Shown one piece after another: positions 58,174 to 64,000 of a DNA stretch of 64,000 nucleotides (the stretch's first letter is position 1; every line of letters starts with the position of its first letter). A model generated the notes under the pieces. That model was not told where the DNA came from. It did not search any database and was given only the letters and a program-made list of their open reading frames with translations. Both the position numbers and the translations under genes were made by a program. The stretch comes from Bacillota bacterium (GTDB lineage: Bacteria; Bacillota; Proteinivoracia; UBA4975), in NCBI GenBank assembly GCA_012523545.1, contig JAAYIH010000046.1, positions 1 to 64,000 of the forward strand, in the 5' to 3' direction.

Positions 58174-58261
58174 GTCCCTGCGTTGGCATTACCCACATCA
58201 GGTTATAAGGGTCTAAGCAATACAGCTTACTCTCAGCCTGCTTTGCGCAAGCTCCCCTTTG
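58174..58261 (-). ncRNA. TPP riboswitch (thi box)
   Basis: The minus-strand RNA contains GGGGAGC, GCTGAGAGTAAG, ACCCTTATAACCTGAT and GGGTAATGCCAACG...AGGGA in order, the conserved core of the TPP aptamer. It lies 90 bases before thiM, with a terminator in between. TPP shuts off the operon. Confidence 0.96.
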
Positions 58262-58276
58262 TATTGATTTACTAAA

Positions 58277-58305
58277 ATTATAACTACAAACAGAGGGAAA
58301 ATCAA
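58277..58305 (-). promoter_or_regulatory. Promoter of the thi operon
   Basis: Minus-strand TTGATT (58300-58305), 17-base spacer, perfect TATAAT (58277-58282), about 12 bases from the aptamer start. Confidence 0.85.
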
Positions 58306-58471
58306 CCCGCGCAACCCTTTTTCACGTAATACTCCGGTCACAAAAGGCCGCTAATTTTACATTTCCATAACATTGGCCGACAGAGACAGGATTTATTAAC
58401 TTGGTAGAGAAATAAAATATAACCCGAAACACGCCTTATTCCTCCCCTCTGCCGGGCCGTTCCGGCTTTTT
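58306..58471. other. Intergenic stretch upstream of the thi promoter
   Basis: About 165 bases with a short hairpin GCCGG-GCCGTT-CCGGC followed by seven T (58452-58474) that would end a plus-strand transcript. No plus-strand gene lies before it. Nothing else is recognised. Confidence 0.4.
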
Positions 58472-58642
58472 TTATTTATCCGGCTCAATGGAAACCATGC
58501 CGGCGCCCAGCAGCGCTTTGAGGACTTCCCTGTCGTCCCGTTTTTGAGCCAGCGGCAGTTTGCGCACGAATTCCTCCATTTTTTCGGCGCTGCAACGCCG
58601 GACAACTTTGCGCCCTGCTATGGTAAAGACTTTCTCTGTCAT
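58472..58642 (-). CDS. Small basic protein of unknown function, 56 aa
   Basis: AGGAGGCG stands eight bases before the ATG at 58642. The product starts MTEKVFTIAGRKVVRRCSAEKMEEFVRKLPLAQKRDDREVLKALLGAGMVSIEPDK; the split quotation here is only for orientation (56 residues in all). It has a short beta-hairpin-like start and two helices, like small RNA- or protein-binding adaptors. Family not recognised. Divergent from the TPR/propeller gene. Confidence 0.5.
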   Translation of the reverse strand: MTEKVFTIAGRKVVRRCSAEKMEEFVRKLPLAQKRDDREVLKALLGAGMVSIEPDK

Positions 58643-58795
58643 CGCCGACGCCTCCTTCTTTTTTCTATAACTTTTCTGTCTCTCCGCCAAGATATGCACT
58701 AAAAAAGCCGCGGCGTATGATACAATATAGTATACTGACCGTGACAACCTGTGCCGGCCAATACCTGACAGACTCAGCGGTCTGGAGGTGGTTCA

Positions 58796-60748
58796 ATGCA
58801 GTTGCCCAAATTGTCCGCCTACAAACGTCAAATTCAAACCGTCGGCGGTTTGGCGGCAGCGGCGGCGGTATTGACGCTGCTGCTCCTCACCTACCCCTGG
58901 CTGCAACTCCAGGCGGCCAATCAACTCATCGACGGGGAAAAGTACGCCCAGGCCGAAAAAATACTGCTCCGCCTCAGCACCAGAAAACCTGAATGGACCG
59001 AGCCCAGGTACAAACTGGCCGTTTGCCAGCTGCGCCAGAGCAAGGGCCGGGAAGCGGCGGCAACCGTAATCTCCCTAGCCGACACCAGCACGCTGGCCGA
59101 CATGGACCTGGCCATGATTTTCTTGCAGGTGGCCGAACAGCTCATAAATACCGGCTACAGCGCCGAGGCCCTGGAGCTGGCCCAAAAAGTGCTGTTGGAG
59201 CGGCCTGACGACAAACTGCTGGCCCAGGCCGTGGTGGAAATCGGGTTTCTCATCGCAGAGCGCAGCGGGCTGCCCCTGAGCCTGGAGGCCCTGGACACAG
59301 CCCTGCCCCTGGCTGGGGACAACTGGCTGCTCACCCGCAAAGCCTTTAATATCCTGTTGGCCAAAGCCTTCGGGGCGCCCCCGGATTTGGCCGAAGCGGC
59401 GCTGGACGCCGCCCTGGAACTCTACCCCGACAACGTTCTGGCCATCACCGGAAAAGCAAAACTGTTGGGGCAGCGCAGCCATCCCCGGCAGGCCCTGGAC
59501 TACCTGGCGGAAAAGGAACAGAATGTGTTGGACAACGTCACCGAGGATTACCTGGACGTCAAGCGCACCCTCATTTCCCAACTGGCCAGCATCGATCCGG
59601 AGGCCGACCTCCGCAAATACATCCAGGGCTTCTCCGAAAGCACCGTGCAAGAGATTGCCCTGCAGGGACTGGACAAAGCCTGGCGCCAAAACCTGTCGGG
59701 TAAACAATTCTACCAGCTGGCGGAGCATGTGCCCCAGGTAGTGTACCGGTATGCCCGCAACCTCATTGACCTTAAGCAATGGCAGGACGCGCGTACAGCC
59801 TTCAAAAATCTGCAGAAGCTGGACCCCAAGTATGCCAACTTCGACGCCCTGTTTGCCTTTTTGGATTCCAAACTGACTACTGCTATAGAAACGTTGCGAT
59901 ACTCCGGCTTCTTTCCCGATATGGCGGCAATTTCTCCCCGGGGCAACGCCCTGGCCATGCGGGTTTGGATGGACCTTTCTCACTCCGAAGACATGATGGT
60001 CTCCGACCTCCTGGTGGTCAATCTGGCCAACGGCCAGCGGGAATCTCTGGGCAATGCCCATATCTTTAAGTGGGACCCCGGCGGCAATTATCTCGCCTTT
60101 CTCACCGCGTCGCCCGCCGGCTCGGGCCGTTTGCACATATACGCAGTCGCCAGCGGCCAGCGCTTTTCTTCACCCCCCGATTACGACGTCTTCGACTTCA
60201 ACTGGGCCGGGACCACCCTCATGGTCCAGGTGCAGCGGGGCAATGCCATCAGTTTGCTGCAAATGTCCCCGCCCAACTGGACCATAAGCGGAGAGCTGGA
60301 TTGGACCCTCAGCGGCGCCGTCAACGGCGACCTGGCCTGGCTGACCGCCAGCAAAAACACGTTGGTTGTCCACAAATACCAGCAACAGCCCCAGAGAATC
60401 GCCCTGCCCAAAGAAATCGCCGCCATCAATCCCTGGAGCCCCAACGGGCGCCTGGCAATCATCGAAGACATAGCGGGCAAGAGCTGGATTTACGACTACC
60501 GCCGCAATGAAGTCACCGCCATTGAACTGCCGGGCAATTTTGCCGCCTGGGGCAGGGAGCAGGACATTTTCTGGTATTATCCGGTGTGGGATAAGTGGTA
60601 TGTACTGGCCAGGCTGGACGCCAGCGGGAAAGTTGTGGAATACCTGCCGTACAGCTTTTCATATCCCAGTTACGACCTGACCATCTCCGCCAACCGCAAC
60701 ATCGTCGCTGTGGTGGAAGGCGATCAAGTGTTCATCCAGCGCCGATAG
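58796..60748 (+). CDS. Membrane-anchored TPR and beta-propeller protein, 650 aa
   Basis: A single N-terminal helix (VGGLAAAAAVLTLLLLTYPWL) anchors it. Residues about 40-330 are helical repeats of the TPR type (GEKYAQAEKILLRLSTRKPEW, GYSAEALELAQKVLLERPDD, QWQDARTAFKNLQKLDPKY). Residues about 350-650 are beta-rich with WD40/PD40-like repeats (FKWDPGGNYLAFLT, NPWSPNGRLAIIEDI). The likely topology is outside the cell. Function unknown; such proteins usually scaffold envelope complexes. GGAGGTGG precedes the ATG. Confidence 0.8.
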   Translation: MQLPKLSAYKRQIQTVGGLAAAAAVLTLLLLTYPWLQLQAANQLIDGEKYAQAEKILLRLSTRKPEWTEPRYKLAVCQLRQSKGREAAATVISLADTSTLADMDLAMIFLQVAEQLINTGYSAEALELAQKVLLERPDDKLLAQAVVEIGFLIAERSGLPLSLEALDTALPLAGDNWLLTRKAFNILLAKAFGAPPDLAEAALDAALELYPDNVLAITGKAKLLGQRSHPRQALDYLAEKEQNVLDNVTEDYLDVKRTLISQLASIDPEADLRKYIQGFSESTVQEIALQGLDKAWRQNLSGKQFYQLAEHVPQVVYRYARNLIDLKQWQDARTAFKNLQKLDPKYANFDALFAFLDSKLTTAIETLRYSGFFPDMAAISPRGNALAMRVWMDLSHSEDMMVSDLLVVNLANGQRESLGNAHIFKWDPGGNYLAFLTASPAGSGRLHIYAVASGQRFSSPPDYDVFDFNWAGTTLMVQVQRGNAISLLQMSPPNWTISGELDWTLSGAVNGDLAWLTASKNTLVVHKYQQQPQRIALPKEIAAINPWSPNGRLAIIEDIAGKSWIYDYRRNEVTAIELPGNFAAWGREQDIFWYYPVWDKWYVLARLDASGKVVEYLPYSFSYPSYDLTISANRNIVAVVEGDQVFIQRR

Positions 60749-60799
60749 CAGGATTCTTGCCAATAACTGTTGAAATACCTGGACGAGGAGGTATGCACT

Positions 60800-61039
60800 T
60801 TGAAAAATGGGGTTTGTCCTCGCTGCCACGCGCAAACGGTGTACTCCAGCGAAAAAATCCGCAACAAGACCGGCAATGCCAGCACCATACCCCTGAGCTT
60901 TCTCCGCAGCATCCCCTTGGATAACTATGTTTGCACCAACTGCGGCTATGTGGAAAGCTATGTCGCCGAACCGGAGATGCTCGTTCACATAAAGGACATC
61001 TGGTCCCGGGTTGAGCCCGACCAAACAAACCCACAGTAA
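60800..61039 (+). CDS. Small zinc-ribbon protein, 79 aa
   Basis: CPRC and CTNC form a zinc ribbon around a basic loop (EKIRNKTGNASTIPLSFLRSIPLDNYVCTNCGYVESYVAEPEML). The start is TTG at 60800 with GAGGAGG eight bases upstream. It follows the TPR/propeller gene by 51 bases and ends in a terminator, so both may be one transcript. Role unknown. Confidence 0.72.
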   Translation: MKNGVCPRCHAQTVYSSEKIRNKTGNASTIPLSFLRSIPLDNYVCTNCGYVESYVAEPEMLVHIKDIWSRVEPDQTNPQ

Positions 61040-61055
61040 TAACTGTGGGTTTGTC
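61023..61055 (+). terminator. Terminator over the zinc-ribbon stop codon
   Basis: CAAACCCACAG-TAATAA-CTGTGGGTTTG followed by TCTTTT; the loop holds the stop. Confidence 0.85.
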
Positions 61056-61070
61056 TTTTCACGGCATTAG

Positions 61071-61439
61071 TCATTCATCCCGCTTCCGGCCGAACCTTTT
61101 CTTCAACGCCAGTTCGGTGGGCGCCAGGCTGCCCAGCATTACCGCAATCTGCACCGCCATTATCACCATGAAGTAAGTCAGGTAATTCTCTTTGTTGGCC
61201 AGCAAAGCCAGGGCGACGGCGGTCAGGACCAACAGCGCCAGGCCGGAGTACAGCCACACCCGGGCGTGGTAAGCATGGGCAAAATCCCACGCCTCCTGGC
61301 TCTGCTTCGACCGGGGGGTCCTGTACCCGTACAGTTCATTGATCTCCCTGGGCGGGCTCTTCCTCCACAGCAAGCCGAAGAATACCATCGCAACAGGTAT
61401 CAGAATGAGTGAAAGGGAAAGCGATAAAAAGTATAGCAA
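61071..61439 (-). CDS. SdpI-like membrane protein, 122 aa
   Basis: Three helices (LSLSLILIPVAMVFFGLLW, YSGLALLVLTAVALALLA and YFMVIMAVQIAVMLGSLAP) and the SdpI/YhfL signature PPREINELYGYRTPRSKQSQEAWDFAHAYHARVW identify the family. In Bacillus subtilis SdpI gives immunity to a killing factor and binds a repressor; no toxin genes lie here, so this short form is probably a stand-alone relative. It is convergent with the zinc-ribbon gene. Confidence 0.85.
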   Translation of the reverse strand: MLYFLSLSLSLILIPVAMVFFGLLWRKSPPREINELYGYRTPRSKQSQEAWDFAHAYHARVWLYSGLALLVLTAVALALLANKENYLTYFMVIMAVQIAVMLGSLAPTELALKKRFGRKRDE

Positions 61440-61584
61440 GACATTTCCTCCTGTTCTCGTGGACTATGTATGCTGTATTGTTTCTTCGCCGCGCCCCTGC
61501 TTTTTCCTCCAGTTCCGCCCGGCCAGGGTTTCCCAATTCCAGCCTTGGGAATATGATGGTGTACACCCCAGAAGGAGGCATGAC

Positions 61585-62094
61585 ATGCACAAGGAAAAAT
61601 TGCCCCGGGCAGCCCTGGCGATTATTGAGGGCGGGCCCCTGGCCCCTCAAATCTCGGGAAAAGTGTTCTTCTATGACGCCCCCCAGGGTACATGGGTCTA
61701 TGCCATGGTGGATGGACTGCCGGAATACCGACCCGGCCGCGGAAACCTCAGCCCCGTCGGCCCCCACGGCTTCCACATCCATGAGTTTGGCGCCTGCGCC
61801 GTGGGCGATCCCCATAACCCCTTCCAGGCGGCGGGAGGACACTGGAACCCGGACAACCAACCCCATGGCAATCATGCCGGCGATTTCCCGGTGCTGTTTT
61901 CCAACGCAGGAATTGCCCGGCTGTACTTCTTCACCAACCGCTTCAGGGTCCGGGAAATCATTGGCAGAGCCGGTGTCATCCACGAAAACCCCGATGACTA
62001 CCGCACCCAGCCTGCCGGGAATTCCGGACGGAGACTGGCCTGCGGCGTGATCCGCCCTTTCTTCATGGGAGGGCCGGAGGACCAGCCCGGATAA
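61585..62094 (+). CDS. Copper/zinc superoxide dismutase family protein, 169 aa
   Basis: All metal residues are in place: H64 and H66 in GFHIHEFG, H86 in GGHWNP, H94, H97 and D100 in PHGNHAGD, and H133 in VIHENPDDY. The disulfide cysteines are C71 and C153. No signal peptide or lipobox is present, unlike most bacterial SodC proteins, so it appears cytoplasmic. AGGAGG is eight bases from the ATG at 61585. It should dismutate superoxide and suggests contact with oxygen despite the anaerobic gene set. Confidence 0.92.
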   Translation: MHKEKLPRAALAIIEGGPLAPQISGKVFFYDAPQGTWVYAMVDGLPEYRPGRGNLSPVGPHGFHIHEFGACAVGDPHNPFQAAGGHWNPDNQPHGNHAGDFPVLFSNAGIARLYFFTNRFRVREIIGRAGVIHENPDDYRTQPAGNSGRRLACGVIRPFFMGGPEDQPG

Positions 62095-62130
62095 TTTCTT
62101 TCCACTGGCATTTGCGCCATACGGACAGGC

Positions 62131-62158
62131 AAGACGCCCCCTGCACCGGGGGCGCCTT
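62131..62158 (+). terminator. Terminator after the superoxide dismutase gene
   Basis: GACGCCCCC-TGCACC-GGGGGCGCC followed by TTTAC. Confidence 0.8.
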
Positions 62159-62205
62159 TACATTGCCCTTCAGAATACAGCGCCGACCGCACCGTGGACT
62201 GCGCC

Positions 62206-63735
62206 TTATCGCTTGTCCATGCTATTAATCAGCAGCTCATAGTACTGCTGGGTCGCTTCCGGCGACCGGGCCGAGAAGAAAATATAGAGATCGGGCAGCT
62301 CCAGGACGATGTACTGGGGCTGGTTTTTGTACACATAGACCTTGCTCCTGCCGTACCCCTTGAGGTTGAAATTGCCCAGGTTGTACCGGCTGGTGGAAGC
62401 TCCGTTGGTCCGGGTGCCGCCGGGCAGGGTGTCCACCATGGCTATAGAACGAATGTCGTTTAAGGGAAACTTGTACCCGTACAACGGGGCGTGAATCTCC
62501 ACCTGGTTGTCCTGGATGGTCAGGGCAAAGTCGGCCGTATCCAGGCGCAGGAAGAGCAGGAACATGCCCAGGAGGAGGACCGGCACCCCAATCAACGTGC
62601 CGAAATAAACCAGCCGGCCCGTCCTGGTGCCCAGGTTTATGGTCTGGCCAATGCCGATGCGCTTGGGCACCAGCACCCTGCTGTCATTGGGGTTGTTGTA
62701 CAAACCGCCGGTCCAGTAATAATCCTCATCTACAGTGATGGTCCGATCCCCGGTCAGAAGGCGGTTCTGGGTGTCCTGGATTTTGCTGTGGGTGACCAAA
62801 ATGCCACTCAGGGTGGCCAGTATCATGCCGCCGACACCGACGATGCCCAGGATTTCATTGTAAGTGCGGGAGGCAATGAGAATAGTGGCCATGACCGCCA
62901 CGTTAACCCCGGCCAGCACCGTCCAGCACAGCGACCAATACTTGATGGCAATCCTGGTCACCGCCATGTTAACCTCGGCATCTTCGCTGTAGGCCCTGGT
63001 CCGCTCCCGCACAGTCAGGGTATAGAGGAAATTGTACACCATCACCGCGACAACCGCAGTAATCCCCAGGGCAAGGAATTCTTTGGCGTAAGCCAGGCAA
63101 TAAGCCAGAAGGAACGCGGCCGCCGCCAGGGAGGGCAGAAACCACAGCCTGGACACCGCCATCCTGGCCTTGGCCTTGGTTACTTCCAGATCCACTGTCA
63201 CGGTATGGGTTTCACCCACAAGCCAACCCTTTTCCCGCTTCAGGCTTGCCAGGCGGCCGCTGTACACCTTCACCGCCCAATTATAGGCCACGAACATGGC
63301 CGCAAACCAGGCGAACACGAAAAGGATTACCATTGACGGCATGCGGATAAACGCCAGCGCCGGAACAGGCGCCAGGGAGGCCAGGAAGATTAAAAGGCAA
63401 GTCTTCTTGAACTTCCCGACGATTTCCAGCACCCCGGGCTCCTGGTGCACCTCCCGGGGCAAAGTGATGTTGAGGATAACGTTGTTATTCGGTTTTGTCG
63501 CCGTCTGCAGGCTGATGAAAAAGACAAAGGCCATGGTAACGGTCAAAGCAATTAAAAAGATACCCACTCTAACTACTAAATAGAAATGCCGCACCAGCAA
63601 GACCAGAGCTATCAGCAGGGCCACAGCAAACAGCCACTTATTGACCCTCACCGTGAAATAGGGCTTGGGCTTCTTGCCCGCTTCCCCGGCATTTTCGCCG
63701 GAAGCCGGGGCTCCTTTTTTCTCCAACTGTTCCAC
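62206..63735 (-). CDS. DUF5808-containing multi-pass membrane protein, 509 aa
   Basis: Helices at about 35-75, 110-165, 195-275 and 320-345. Between them lies the DUF5808 motif YYWTGGLYNNPNDSRVLVPKR, and the final third is a beta-rich PH-like domain outside the membrane (LYGYKFPLNDIRSIAMVDTLPGG). Related proteins group with DUF1648-type membrane proteins in sporulating Bacillota; function unknown. The GTG start at 63735 follows AAAGGAGGGG. Confidence 0.85.
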   Translation of the reverse strand: MEQLEKKGAPASGENAGEAGKKPKPYFTVRVNKWLFAVALLIALVLLVRHFYLVVRVGIFLIALTVTMAFVFFISLQTATKPNNNVILNITLPREVHQEPGVLEIVGKFKKTCLLIFLASLAPVPALAFIRMPSMVILFVFAWFAAMFVAYNWAVKVYSGRLASLKREKGWLVGETHTVTVDLEVTKAKARMAVSRLWFLPSLAAAAFLLAYCLAYAKEFLALGITAVVAVMVYNFLYTLTVRERTRAYSEDAEVNMAVTRIAIKYWSLCWTVLAGVNVAVMATILIASRTYNEILGIVGVGGMILATLSGILVTHSKIQDTQNRLLTGDRTITVDEDYYWTGGLYNNPNDSRVLVPKRIGIGQTINLGTRTGRLVYFGTLIGVPVLLLGMFLLFLRLDTADFALTIQDNQVEIHAPLYGYKFPLNDIRSIAMVDTLPGGTRTNGASTSRYNLGNFNLKGYGRSKVYVYKNQPQYIVLELPDLYIFFSARSPEATQQYYELLINSMDKR

Positions 63736-63830
63736 GCTAACCCCTCCTTTTCCAGTACTATGTTATTGTCAGTGTGCCTTCAGTACAAAGCATAACCAGC
63801 TGTCTCAGACGCCACTTTATAAGCGCCAGT

Positions 63831-64000
63831 CTATGCACTGAGGGCAAGGATAATTCTCCTGGCCAGGCCAACCAGCTCAGAAAACTCCTCACCTGTCAGA
63901 GGCCCATGACTCCATTTTTTATATAACTGCAACGCCCTCTGCAGATCCTCAGCCTGGGGGAGGTCCGGAAACTCTTGACAAAACGCTTTCACGCACTCTT
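63831..64000 (-). CDS. C-terminal part of an unrecognised protein (cut by the window edge)
   Basis: The last 55 residues of a minus-strand gene run to TAG at 63831-63833. They read ECVKAFCQEFPDLPQAEDLQ, then RALQLYKKWSHGPLTGEEFSELVGLARRIILALSA, an acidic and amphipathic-helix composition. The start is outside the window. Not enough is present to assign a family. Confidence 0.55.
   Translation of the reverse strand, partial: ECVKAFCQEFPDLPQAEDLQRALQLYKKWSHGPLTGEEFSELVGLARRIILALSA

Noticed and set aside
61071-61439. Sdp cannibalism toxin immunity operon
   Set aside because: The protein is SdpI-like, but no sdpA, sdpB, sdpC or sdpR homologue adjoins it.
1-64000. tRNA, rRNA, CRISPR arrays, transposases, prophage genes
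   Set aside because: I searched for their typical motifs and repeat patterns by eye and saw none; short or diverged copies could be missed.

Overview
The window reads as a GC-rich, spore-forming Bacillota chromosome, most like an anaerobic Clostridia or Peptococcaceae-type lineage. This is inferred from gene content, not from a marker gene. Support includes Coat F-type spore coat proteins, a tRNA(Met)-sensing T-box, a CIRCE element, a TPP riboswitch, ECF transporter parts, strong Shine-Dalgarno sequences and many TTG and GTG starts. It looks like ordinary chromosome: no phage, IS element, CRISPR, tRNA or rRNA was recognised. Small accessory modules and several decayed genes are mixed in.

Layout. 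1-6.7 kb: 5' end of metG with its T-box, tiny membrane proteins, RNase HI, a nitroreductase, a lone receiver protein, an acetyltransferase, a frameshifted zinc-ribbon gene and an Hsp20. 6.7-17.7 kb: a lipoprotein class B PBP, two spore-coat-like genes, oligoendopeptidase F, an old-yellow-enzyme reductase, a MarR-ABC exporter pair, a seven-repeat YVTN propeller protein and htpG under CIRCE control. 17.8-25.1 kb (+ strand): exonuclease III, then an accessory block of two Uma2-type nuclease-fold proteins with different DNA-binding heads, lying either side of a TetR-ABC exporter operon, followed by a MATE exporter. 25.1-37.5 kb: AlkA-type glycosylase, GNAT/DUF362-ferredoxin pair, remains of a FitAB/VapBC toxin-antitoxin pair, fumarase, threonine aldolase, ArsR regulator, an ECF S-component coupled to a P-loop kinase, DUF3842-CDF pair, a broken serine hydrolase, and TVP38 and SLC13/ArsB-type membrane proteins.

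37.7-44.5 kb holds two leftward operons. One has DUF5320, DUF134, two NifX/NifB-like proteins, two MinD-ferredoxin ATPases and an Mrp ATPase. The other is a MacA/ABC/MacB-type exporter. Both carry the same palindromic 12-mer, TGRCATATGYCA, near their starts, so they may answer to one regulator. 44.6-54.3 kb: CzcD-type exporter, pyroglutamyl peptidase, an acyltransferase-zinc ribbon fusion, cardiolipin synthase, an FAD oxidoreductase, YwaF, an RluA-type enzyme, a cell-wall amidase and cobO. 55.1-58.3 kb: thiamine salvage operon thiM-thiE-HAD-thiD behind a TPP riboswitch. 58.5-64 kb: a TPR/propeller protein with a zinc-ribbon partner, an SdpI-like protein, a complete Cu/Zn superoxide dismutase without a signal peptide, a DUF5808 membrane protein, and the end of one more gene.

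The best leads for something undescribed are the Phd-Uma2 and HTH-Uma2 fusions with palindromes at their promoters, the shared palindrome joining the MinD/NifX cluster to the exporter, and the ECF S-component fused by overlap to a two-domain kinase.
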